64,000 nucleotides of DNA from Ruegeria sp. Ofav3-42 (GTDB lineage Bacteria > Pseudomonadota > Alphaproteobacteria > Rhodobacterales > Rhodobacteraceae): the NCBI RefSeq assembly GCF_022347725.1, contig NZ_JAKRGB010000001.1, positions 372,001 through 436,000 of the forward strand. Reading direction: 5' to 3'. The translations under genes were made by a program, and so were the position numbers. Shown here piece after piece: positions 56,026-63,585 of the stretch (position 1 is the first letter of the stretch; every line of letters begins with the position of its first letter). Below the pieces are notes generated by a model. The model did not search any database. It was given only the letters and a program-made list of their open reading frames with translations, and was not told the origin of the DNA.

Positions 56026-56703
56026 TCAGGCTGCATCAAGCCGTTTCAGGGCGTTGCTAACACTCATTGCAGCCCACTTGCGGGCACGTGGTGTCGGGAC
56101 GTTGGCAGCGTTCAGGGCATCGGCGATAGCCTGTAGTGAAGCATTGGCTTTCCGCATGGGAATGATGATGGATGCAACACGCTGAGCGGCGGCGTCAGCC
56201 GCCTGTTTCGCCGCTTCGTTGCGCTTCATGGTGGCATCCCGCATACCACCCAATTTGACGCCTCTTTCCTTCGCTGCGGCCAACGCCTGCTTAGTGCGAA
56301 GGCTGATGAAGTCACGTTCTTGTTCTGCCAACGCCGCATAGATATGAAGCTGGAACTTGTCAGCAGAAGGCATAGACGCAACGCGCAGCGTAAGGTCCTT
56401 ATCTTTAAGGGTTTTCGCGATGAATTCCACATCGCGACTGAGCCGGTCCAGCTTGCTGACAAGCAGTTCCGCCCTGTGTTTCCGGGCCATTTCCAGCGCT
56501 TTTTCTAGCTCTGGACGGTCAGCAAATTTGCCGCTGTGAACGTCTGTGAAGGTGCCTAAAATCTCAAACGGTACGTCTGAGTAGTTGTCTAGAAACAGGG
56601 TGATGTCCCGATCCTGAGCTTCCAGACCCAGCCCGGATTTGCCCTGCTGAGCTGTACTCACTCGTCGATAAACCACGTATTTCTTGCTCAAGTCGGGCCT
56701 CAT
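56026..56703 (-). CDS. Serine recombinase, resolvase/invertase type
   Basis: A 225-residue small serine recombinase. The catalytic domain (9-150) has YRRVSTAQQGKSGLGLEAQ with nucleophile S16, SKLDRLSRD and the E-helix region AALAEQERDFISLRTKQAL. A short C-terminal helix-turn-helix follows (RKANASLQAIADALNAANVPTPRARKWAAMSVSNAL). It could integrate or excise the element or resolve dimers. A tRNA target is unusual for this class, so a tyrosine integrase may lie beyond the window. A GC-TRAC-GC palindrome sits inside the gene. Confidence 0.9.
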   Translation of the reverse strand: MRPDLSKKYVVYRRVSTAQQGKSGLGLEAQDRDITLFLDNYSDVPFEILGTFTDVHSGKFADRPELEKALEMARKHRAELLVSKLDRLSRDVEFIAKTLKDKDLTLRVASMPSADKFQLHIYAALAEQERDFISLRTKQALAAAKERGVKLGGMRDATMKRNEAAKQAADAAAQRVASIIIPMRKANASLQAIADALNAANVPTPRARKWAAMSVSNALKRLDAA

Positions 56704-56961
56704 AAAAATCGTCCACGTTGGTTGAGCTTTTTATATCGTGCCTAGGGCATGATTCGCGAGTCTTTTCAATAGCTTATAGAAGCTTTCGCGCTTATTAACA
56801 CTCTATCAATCAAGCCGAACCCATTGGTTGCAGAATGGCCTGTCGAAGGCGGCTGGAGTGTCGATTCAACCATTCAAACAACGCTATATAGTGATGGCGC
56901 GTAGCGGTCGAATACCATATGCTGCGGATGAAATCGCCTTTAAGAAGAGTCGAGCATTACG

Positions 56962-58923
56962 ATGAAACTTGTCACCGCACACGTAAAGAATTTTCGCAGC
57001 GTACTAGATTCCAACCCCGTCGAAATCGGAGATACGACTTGCTTAGTCGGAAAGAATGAGGCCGGGAAAACCGCGTTTCTTAAGGCTTTGGAGGGGCTTC
57101 GTTCCGTCGATAGAAACTACAAGCAGTATGGAAAAACTGAGTCATACCCGCGCCGCTTCCTAGCGGAATATGACGAACGCCATCCTAGTGGGAATGCTGT
57201 TGTAATTGAAACAAGCTGGGAACTTGAAGATTCAGACAAGAAGGCTGTGTGCGATGAGCTTGGCGAAGGCGCGCTTACTGGCAGCACTGTTCAAATCAGC
57301 AAAGGTTATGAGCAAGACGGTTCGAATTGGGTAGTTCCCATAGACCAGAAAGCAGTTCTACAACGACTGATTGGTCGGTTCGACTTATCTAAAGACGAAG
57401 CTGCACCGATTTCAGATGCTGCAACTACTGTTCAAGCGGCTGGTCTTCTCGAAGAGCTAGAGGAACCGACCGAAGCTCAGAGCGAAATGCTTCAGGCCAT
57501 TCAAAAGTATCGCGACAATTCAGCCATTTTGAAGGCAATTGATATTCTGAATCCTCTGACACCAAGGTTTTTGTATTTCTCTCACTATGATCGGATGGCT
57601 GGCGCACTTGCTATCAACAAGTTGAAGCAAGATCAGCAGCAGGACAATGTGGAAGAAGGTGACCAAGTGTTCTTGGACTTCCTTGAATATGCGGGAACGA
57701 CTTTGGAAGAGCTGCATTCCGCAACGCGTTTCGAGGAACTGAATGCCAAGTGCGAAGGGGCCGCCAATCGAATAACGGATCAAATCTTTGACTACTGGAC
57801 TCAAAATGATCAGCTAAGCATCGAAGTCGAATTGGACATGGGCCTGTCGGAAGACGAACCACCATTCAATTCTGGTCCGATTGCACGTGCGAGAGTTAGA
57901 AACAGCATCCATCGAGTCAGTGTTCCCTTTTCTGAAAGGTCCGCTGGCTTCGTTTGGTTCTTTTCGTTTTTGGTAAAGTTCGCTCAGATCAAGAAACAGC
58001 AGGGAAACGTAATCATCTTGCTAGATGAACCCGGCTTGACGCTCCACGGCACGGCTCAAAAGGACCTACTTCGATACTTTGAAGAGCAATTGGAACCTAA
58101 ACACCAAGTTATCTATTCCACGCACTCCCCCTTCATGGTCCCTGCCGATAACCTTGCCTGCGTTCGCACTGTCGAAGACGTGGTGTCAGAGGATCAACGC
58201 GGGCGAAAAGTGTCCGAAGGTACTAAGGTCCGTTCCGACGTTATGACAACAGACCCGCAGACGAACTTCCCGTTATTGGGCGCGATGGGATACGAGGTCA
58301 CACAAGGGCTTGTCATCAAGCCTGATACTCTACTTGTCGAAGGTCCAAGTGACATTCTGTATCTTCAAGCCGTGTCAAGTAAGTTGAAGGTGGCGGAACG
58401 TACTCACTTACATCCCAAATGGGCAGTTTGCCCTGCTGGCGGGATTGACAAGGTTTTGCCGTTTGTCCGCCTGTTTCATGGGAATGGGCTGAATATGGTC
58501 ATTCTGACAGATTTTGATCGGGGCCAAAAACGCAAACTAGAAAACCTGCACAAAGCGGAACTGCTGGAAGAAGAACGAGTAATCCTAGCGACCGAAATCG
58601 CGGATCAAGACGAAGCCGATATTGAGGATTTCTTCACACCTGAGTTCTTTGTCGAACTTGTGAACGCAACATACAGCCTTGAAGGAAAGGACAAGCTTAC
58701 TGTCAAGAAACTGAATGATGCGGATACAAATACCAATCGAATGGTGAAGAAGGCAGAAGCTTACTTTAGAACGCTGCCCGATAGCATCCCAATGTTTAGC
58801 CACTATGATCCTGCGTTGTTCTTGCTCCAAAACCCACAGCTTCTTGATGGTCGGAGTGCGGCGGTAACGGGGACGCTAGACCGCTTCGAATTGGCGTTCA
58901 AACGTATCTCAAACTACGAGTGA
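56962..58923 (+). CDS. OLD-family ATPase with TOPRIM nuclease domain
   Basis: A 653-residue protein. The ABC-like ATPase N-terminus has Walker A VGKNEAGKTAF (about 29-39), signature FSERSAGFVWFFSFL, Walker B VIILLDEPGLTLHG and STHSPFM. A C-terminal TOPRIM domain follows (TLLVEGPSDILYLQAVS and VILTDFDRGQK). OLD proteins are nucleases acting in phage exclusion or in Gabija systems. No helicase partner (GajB) or reverse transcriptase is adjacent, so this is a stand-alone Old-like protein. It is the only large plus-strand gene of the element and is visibly AT-richer than its neighbours, suggesting cargo acquired separately. Confidence 0.87.
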   Translation: MKLVTAHVKNFRSVLDSNPVEIGDTTCLVGKNEAGKTAFLKALEGLRSVDRNYKQYGKTESYPRRFLAEYDERHPSGNAVVIETSWELEDSDKKAVCDELGEGALTGSTVQISKGYEQDGSNWVVPIDQKAVLQRLIGRFDLSKDEAAPISDAATTVQAAGLLEELEEPTEAQSEMLQAIQKYRDNSAILKAIDILNPLTPRFLYFSHYDRMAGALAINKLKQDQQQDNVEEGDQVFLDFLEYAGTTLEELHSATRFEELNAKCEGAANRITDQIFDYWTQNDQLSIEVELDMGLSEDEPPFNSGPIARARVRNSIHRVSVPFSERSAGFVWFFSFLVKFAQIKKQQGNVIILLDEPGLTLHGTAQKDLLRYFEEQLEPKHQVIYSTHSPFMVPADNLACVRTVEDVVSEDQRGRKVSEGTKVRSDVMTTDPQTNFPLLGAMGYEVTQGLVIKPDTLLVEGPSDILYLQAVSSKLKVAERTHLHPKWAVCPAGGIDKVLPFVRLFHGNGLNMVILTDFDRGQKRKLENLHKAELLEEERVILATEIADQDEADIEDFFTPEFFVELVNATYSLEGKDKLTVKKLNDADTNTNRMVKKAEAYFRTLPDSIPMFSHYDPALFLLQNPQLLDGRSAAVTGTLDRFELAFKRISNYE

Positions 58924-58964
58924 TAGTAAGAGGCCGCTAACGCGGCTTCGAGCATCGCGGCGGG

Positions 58965-59250
58965 TTGACCCCCAATTAATACTATTGAACTGACCAAATT
59001 GGGTCAGTTCAAGCTGTTGATTTACTGTGATTTTTGGTATTTCGACCCAATTACCCCATTTGACCTCATTTAAAAGAGATTGGTGAAGAGGAATCATCAT
59101 CAACCTCACCCGCCGCTGTCTCAATTCGCCTAACTTCGGGGAAATAGGGCAAATAGGGTAAAGGGGTCAGAAGAAGATTTTTCCTTTTATTGCAGTAGTT
59201 TGAGGTGTACCATTTGTGACCCCGTTAACCGCCCGCAATAGGGTCAGACC
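58965..59250. repeat. Repeat-rich non-coding region between OLD and PrimPol genes
   Basis: About 330 bases without a gene. Contents: an 11-bp perfect inverted repeat (58985-58995 with 59002-59012) built on TGACC/GGTCA; repeated TGACCC or GACCCAATT-like words near 58965, 59044, 59059, 59216 and inverted at 59164 and 59242; and tandem AAATAGGGC, AAATAGGGT, AAAGGGGT at 59142-59167. Iteron-like spacing beside a replication gene suggests an origin or operator region. Confidence 0.45.
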
Positions 59251-59253
59251 GCG

Positions 59254-62121
59254 TTAGCGGTCTTCACCAAATTCAGCCAGTTCCACCCTAAGTTCGTCTA
59301 GCGGCGGGAACTCGACATAGAGGACTCGCGAGTCGGTCTGCTTCGCCACTCGCGACCCGTCCGACATTTCACCGCGATAGTGGATCACGTCCTTGTTCCG
59401 GTGATTGGCCTCATCACCAATCAGTTCTTCCAGCGCCGCGCGACCTGCTACCGTCTCGTTTCCGCGCCCCTTCTTAATGCCCAAAACCGCGTTGACGTGA
59501 GACCGTGCGACACGCGTGGGTTTGTCATCGCTCAGGTCATAGTAGAACGCATCGCCATCTGCGGTCTTTCCAGACAAAATGCCTTCTTCGATAATGCCGA
59601 TCAGTTCAGCCATTGGACCATTGAGCCCCATGCGCGCCTGCTGACGCAGGCCATCGGTCTTCGGCGGTCTACGCAATACGTCCCACCCGCCAATCTTTGC
59701 GGGGTCCCAGTTCACCAAATCATAGACCATTGCCTCAAGCCCGCCTTCGCGCATTTGCTTGTCGATAGCCTTAAAATACGCGGCGTCTTCCTTGTGAGCG
59801 TTGCTGGCTTCGAGAACAAGAAACCGTCGAGCGTCCTTGCCATCCGTCGGAATAATCCAGTCATTGTTGGAGATGAATGCAACCGCAAGCCGGTTTGGAC
59901 GGGTCACAGCATCCTCGAACTTGGCTTCAACGGTAAGTTCGTCAGCAGTAATCAAGTCCTTGATCACGCCCGCTGCGGCCCTGTCGCCAGCCCAGAATGC
60001 CTCTTCACACACCAGAAGCAACTTGCCGTCTAGGTGCGCGTTAAAACTCCCGGTCAGGTGCTTCCCCTGAGAAACCTTAAGAGCAGCGCACCCCATTCCG
60101 TCACGCAGCCAATCAAATAGCTTACTCTTACCTGTACCCTGCTCACCCCGGATTGCTACCGATGAAGGCACCTTGACGCCAGGACGGGCAAACGGCGATG
60201 CGATCCAAGTCATAAACCAGTGAAACAGATCGTCGTCACCTTCGCACAGCACATCGCGAACATGGTTCCTGAGCAGTGACCAATCGCCCTTTACAGGTTC
60301 AACAGCAAACCCCGTCCAGATATTGAACTTATGAGCCGGGGCGGCTGACGCGGTCGGTTCGAAGCACGTTCCATCGAACGTATCCCGCTCGCGGTCATAG
60401 ACAAAAAGAACGTGAGGCTGCAGTTTCTTAAGCTTGCCCTCTTCGTTGACATAATTGACTTCGCGATTGCGAAAAAGTCGATCAAGGGCCGCTTCACTAT
60501 AGAATACAGGCGGTGCGCCCTTCGCCGTACGGATCGCAGCCTTTGCTCCATCGGGCGTCACAACGTACGAGAAACGCTTGCGCATCGACTCCGTGATCTG
60601 CCTGCGTACGACGCCAACCATGCGAGCGTAGGCGCGATCTGCGGCTTCCGGTCCCGGCTTAGATGGCGCAACACCCATTTCCTTGTAGAGGTTGGGTGCG
60701 TCTTCCGGGCGGCGCAAGTACCCAAGGTTATCCACCAGCCGTTCATCATAGAGGCTATCCAGCGGATTGGCAGTTACGATGCATGAAGGATCAGCAAACT
60801 CACCCTGTCCCTGTCCCCTCGCGTCAGCAATTTCTTGATTGCTGATGAACTCACTTGCCTGCTCAATCCGCCGATCAAGGTATTCATCGGTGTCATACTT
60901 GGAACGGTCGCGTTCAGGATCGCGATATGCGCTCTCGATCCGATCACGCAGGGCGTCAAACAACTCGGAAGAATCCACATCAGGCCCATGAGTGGCGAAC
61001 CACGAACAGGCTGCGCGGTAGATAGGCGAGTCAAATCCGCCACCACCTTCATGGTCGCCAATTTCAGAGAGGATATTGTCAAACCCAACAGTCTCGCTGA
61101 CGCGAGTCTTGTCAGCCCCAGAGCGCCGCCCAGACTTAGACTTATTGGAAGACTCCCGCTTCGGTTTATCCTGACGTGACTTGGTCGCATTGAACGCCAG
61201 TTTTTCGAGCCATTCCGGTGCGTCTGCGATGCAATCCCACGGCGTCACTTCCCACTGGTAGAAATTGCCGCTCTTGTGAACTGACGGCGCGGCGATGATC
61301 TGCCCGCCCTCTCCGCGAATATCAACGCCGGTAGCAATCGCTGACGCCGTATTGTAAATCGCAGGCCTACCCTTGAAGATGAAATGCCAGCCACCGGAAC
61401 CGCTGACACTCTTCGCGGTGCGGGGCAAAACGCCGTGTTCAGCCTCAAGCGCAGCCAGAGCGGCCTTGCCCTCTTCGCCGTCAATGTCGAGCACAAAGAG
61501 GCCACACCCCTCCGGGAAGGTGATCGATACATTTCTCGGAGCGTTTACCCGCGCATAGGGGAAAACCTCCCCCTCCTTGTTCGGCGGATATTCACCGTCG
61601 CCCGTCCAGAACTCGACAATTTCTTCACGATTATTGCTTGCGCGATCCTGCCACGCCGCCCCGCGCGGGGTCTTCGCCGTGGTCGTTCCTGCCTGCTTAC
61701 CCGTTCCTTCCCCGGTAGCCGGGTCAATTGCATGGCTATCGACTACGTGCAGCCCACACATCTGGTAGCGAAGCGCATAAGCAAGCGTCATTGCATTGTG
61801 GTCTGCTACATCCGCATAGTCGGGATTGGATCGCTTCAACCCGGCGTCGAACAGCGTTTGACTGGCTTCCGCAAATTCGTCCGGCACTTCATTCCTTGCG
61901 CGCTGACGCGCGGCCTCAGCCCGTTCGGTGTGATACAAACTCTTTAGGGGTGGACTGCCGAAAAAACGCTTGGCGGGAAGACGGTCGTGCGGACCCGTCT
62001 TCACAGGCATCCTAACAACATTACCACCGTCACAATCATCTACGGCATCCGGGTCGGGGATATCTGCACCCGCCAATGCAAACGGGTTGTCTTCTTCCAT
62101 ATTGGCCTCAGGCCTGCTCAT
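59254..62121 (-). CDS. PrimPol-helicase replication protein
   Basis: A 955-residue multidomain replication protein. The primase-polymerase (PrimPol/AEP) domain at about 125-310 has CGLFVLDIDGEEG (catalytic DxD), GSGGWHFIFKG and VDIRGEGGQIIAAPSVH. A linker with KSGRRSG follows. The C-terminal helicase-like ATPase at about 610-800 has Walker A GEQGTGKSKLF, then LVCEEAFWAGD and ISNNDW, resembling DUF5906/NrS-1-type phage primase-polymerases. AGGAGA lies six bases before the ATG. Its TAA stop lies in the loop of a GACCGC/GCGGTC hairpin. It would start and drive replication of the excised element. Confidence 0.87.
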   Translation of the reverse strand: MSRPEANMEEDNPFALAGADIPDPDAVDDCDGGNVVRMPVKTGPHDRLPAKRFFGSPPLKSLYHTERAEAARQRARNEVPDEFAEASQTLFDAGLKRSNPDYADVADHNAMTLAYALRYQMCGLHVVDSHAIDPATGEGTGKQAGTTTAKTPRGAAWQDRASNNREEIVEFWTGDGEYPPNKEGEVFPYARVNAPRNVSITFPEGCGLFVLDIDGEEGKAALAALEAEHGVLPRTAKSVSGSGGWHFIFKGRPAIYNTASAIATGVDIRGEGGQIIAAPSVHKSGNFYQWEVTPWDCIADAPEWLEKLAFNATKSRQDKPKRESSNKSKSGRRSGADKTRVSETVGFDNILSEIGDHEGGGGFDSPIYRAACSWFATHGPDVDSSELFDALRDRIESAYRDPERDRSKYDTDEYLDRRIEQASEFISNQEIADARGQGQGEFADPSCIVTANPLDSLYDERLVDNLGYLRRPEDAPNLYKEMGVAPSKPGPEAADRAYARMVGVVRRQITESMRKRFSYVVTPDGAKAAIRTAKGAPPVFYSEAALDRLFRNREVNYVNEEGKLKKLQPHVLFVYDRERDTFDGTCFEPTASAAPAHKFNIWTGFAVEPVKGDWSLLRNHVRDVLCEGDDDLFHWFMTWIASPFARPGVKVPSSVAIRGEQGTGKSKLFDWLRDGMGCAALKVSQGKHLTGSFNAHLDGKLLLVCEEAFWAGDRAAAGVIKDLITADELTVEAKFEDAVTRPNRLAVAFISNNDWIIPTDGKDARRFLVLEASNAHKEDAAYFKAIDKQMREGGLEAMVYDLVNWDPAKIGGWDVLRRPPKTDGLRQQARMGLNGPMAELIGIIEEGILSGKTADGDAFYYDLSDDKPTRVARSHVNAVLGIKKGRGNETVAGRAALEELIGDEANHRNKDVIHYRGEMSDGSRVAKQTDSRVLYVEFPPLDELRVELAEFGEDR

Positions 62122-62176
62122 GCTCGTCTCCTATTTTGTTGTTGGGCAGAGCGCGCTAACGCGCGCCACAACCGTT

Positions 62177-62335
62177 TCACTGTGCCGTTGACACGTCCGC
62201 TGCTTGTTCCAACAGGTTCGTGAGTTCGTCGTCCAACCGCGCCAAATCTTCTGCGTTGCCCCGCGTCAGCGGGCGCAGCCCAGCCGCCCGAATTGCATCC
62301 GTCACCTGCACCAATTTCTGCTCAATTTCGTACAC
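62177..62335 (-). CDS. Small helical protein, 52 aa
   Basis: Fifty-two codons from a GTG with AGGAG seven bases upstream, ending 55 bases before the PrimPol start. Helical and acidic (YEIEQKLVQVTDAIRAAGL, LARLDDELTNLLEQAADV). A 68-codon frame to 62383 exists but lacks a ribosome site. A GCGCGC-TAAC-GCGCGC palindrome follows its stop and another lies within it. It probably heads the replication operon. No family recognised. Confidence 0.55.
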   Translation of the reverse strand: MYEIEQKLVQVTDAIRAAGLRPLTRGNAEDLARLDDELTNLLEQAADVSTAQ

Positions 62336-62452
62336 CCATAATCTCCTTCTGATTGAGGTCGTGCGGAGCTGATCCGCCGACACCAGACTGATTAGCAGAG
62401 CGACGGTTTCAGATCAAATTATTTAGCAATATCAGTATTTTAACTACTTGTA

Positions 62453-62523
62453 GTGAACTTTTCACATTGAAGTTTGACTTCAAGTCGCAGCATTTTGGCT
62501 GATCCATCTACTTCAAGTGAAGT
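62453..62523. promoter_or_regulatory. Operator cluster upstream of the replication operon
   Basis: Three dyads in 71 AT-rich bases: GTGAA-CTT-TTCAC (62453-62465), TTGAAGT-TTG-ACTTCAA (62467-62483), ACTTCA-AG-TGAAGT (62510-62523). The last two share the half-site ACTTCA. A phage-type repressor site is likely; no repressor gene is in view. Confidence 0.55.
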
Positions 62524-62542
62524 TTCCCAGATCAGCGGTCAG

Positions 62543-62932
62543 TTAGACTAGCGTTCGCCAGTTCCCGAGGTTGCCGATTTCGACAACCGGAAGCGAATCA
62601 GTGTTGCCGTAAACGCCGGGGCGGACCTCGTAAGCGCCCAACAATTCCAGTGCCCAGACGCATTCCGTAAGGTCGGTCTCCGCCGCGTCTCGCACCTCGC
62701 GCAGAGACAGTGCAAAACTACGCCCGTGCCCCATTTCGACCAGCTTGGTATCGATGGCCTCAGCCAGAAGGAGCGCGTCAGCATAGTCCTGCGGATCGAG
62801 ATGCGTAGACAGCCATGCTCGGCGTTCAAGCATTCTATGGCGAATGGTCTGCGGGTCATCGCTGATCTTCAAAGCATCTACCTGCGCCAAATACAGACGC
62901 GACTTCTCGACGGGGGTTAGCTCGATACTCAT
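62543..62932 (-). CDS. Unknown element protein, 129 aa
   Basis: Soluble helical protein starting MSIELTPVEKSRLYLAQVDAL, with a purine-rich AAGAAAGAAAAG leader; 16 further codons upstream are possible but overlap the preceding gene. It contains RAWLSTHLDPQDYADALLLAEAIDTKLVEMG and ends in a beta-like segment. No family recognised. It is separated from the replication operon by the operator cluster. Confidence 0.6.
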   Translation of the reverse strand: MSIELTPVEKSRLYLAQVDALKISDDPQTIRHRMLERRAWLSTHLDPQDYADALLLAEAIDTKLVEMGHGRSFALSLREVRDAAETDLTECVWALELLGAYEVRPGVYGNTDSLPVVEIGNLGNWRTLV

Positions 62933-62955
62933 TTCTTTTCTTTCTTGTTGGAGTG

Positions 62956-63192
62956 TTAGTGCGCCCCAGCAATGTGGCAACCATTGCTGGGGCTGGCATT
63001 AGCGCGCAGGCTCGGGTATTCGCGCGCTAACGTCTCTGCCACTCGGGCAGCTATTTCAGGCCATGCGGCAAAAAATGCTTCATCGTCAGGGAAGCTTAGG
63101 CGTTCGGCGTGCCATAGCTGGCAGCGCCGCAAATATCGGTCCCGAGCTTCACGCTGCTTTGCGGTAAGGCCAGTTTTCGATCTCTTTTTCAA
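62956..63192 (-). CDS. Unknown basic protein, 78 aa
   Basis: Starts at TTG with a strong AGGAGG six bases upstream, inside the end of the preceding gene (44-base overlap). The N-terminus is basic (KKRSKTGLTAKQREARDRYLRRCQ), the middle acidic and aromatic. Its last codons form a perfect 12-bp inverted repeat (62963-62974 with 62982-62993). No family recognised. Confidence 0.55.
   Translation of the reverse strand: MKKRSKTGLTAKQREARDRYLRRCQLWHAERLSFPDDEAFFAAWPEIAARVAETLAREYPSLRANASPSNGCHIAGAH
62963..62993. repeat. Perfect 12-bp inverted repeat at the end of the 78-aa gene
   Basis: GCCCCAGCAATG (62963-62974), seven-base loop, CATTGCTGGGGC (62982-62993). No T-tract follows on the minus strand. 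It may be an mRNA end structure or a protein-binding site. Confidence 0.6.
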
Positions 63193-63349
63193 GACGCACC
63201 TCCTCCTCTGCGAAACGCTCAGGAGGCCATTCAGCCCTCATTTCAAATGCGCGTTTCCAACGGTCCTGTCGGTTCCTAATTCGCGCTTTTGCCGCCTTAT
63301 CCGCTTGGGGGTATTCGCTTCCCAATACGTTTAGTTCAAAGAGGCTCAT
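63149..63349 (-). CDS. Unknown charged protein, 66 aa
   Basis: Sixty-six residues, rich in Arg and Glu (QADKAAKARIRNRQDRWKRAFEMR), predicted helical. Its ATG overlaps the stop of the gene before it by four bases (ATGA) and its end overlaps the next gene by 44 bases, so it belongs to a coupled string of small phage-type genes. No family recognised. Confidence 0.55.
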   Translation of the reverse strand: MSLFELNVLGSEYPQADKAAKARIRNRQDRWKRAFEMRAEWPPERFAEEEVRLEKEIENWPYRKAA

Positions 63350-63585
63350 CGCGCGCCAGCGCTAGCGTCTGCGGCTGCTGCGATAGCGTGTAGCTTGTTG
63401 CGTCGGCGCAGCCGGATTTGCTCTTCAGCCGACAGCGACAGGGTCAGGCGCTGCCTGAGACTGCAATATGCAGCAGCGGAAATCGTTTCGCCCGTCAGGT
63501 GGCAATAGTAGTTGGCACCGACCTTCACGAACAGCTTTTCCAGCGGCTCATTCGCTTCGCGGAGCGCGTTCTCAAGTTCATTCAT
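63346..63585 (-). CDS. Unknown protein, 79 aa
   Basis: Starts MNELENALREANEPLEKLFVK, with the ATG sharing one base with the preceding stop (TGATG). The frame can be read five codons further upstream. The middle (YYCHLTGETISAAAYCSLRQ) has two cysteines and a His; the C-terminus is basic then Ala-rich. No family recognised. Confidence 0.55.
   Translation of the reverse strand: MNELENALREANEPLEKLFVKVGANYYCHLTGETISAAAYCSLRQRLTLSLSAEEQIRLRRRNKLHAIAAAADASAGAR

Larger units (their letters stand above)
52302..62273. repeat. Dispersed palindrome family with GC-TRAC-GC core
   Basis: Thirteen inverted repeats of 4-7 bp arms share the centre GC-TGAC-GC or GC-TAAC-GC in either orientation: 52302-52315, 53782-53799, 54729-54740, 54914-54927, 55971-55984, 56188-56203, 58933-58946, 59246-59263, 59636-59651, 61092-61105, 61899-61912, 62151-62166, 62260-62273. 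Arms differ but stay complementary (CCCGC, GGCCTGC, GACCGC, CTCGC, CGCGC). Five lie at or just after stop codons. The others are inside coding sequence in several reading frames. Confidence 0.7.

Noticed and set aside
56704-59253. Two-gene Gabija or PARIS defence system
   Set aside because: Only an OLD-family gene is present; no UvrD-like helicase or separate TOPRIM partner is encoded beside it.
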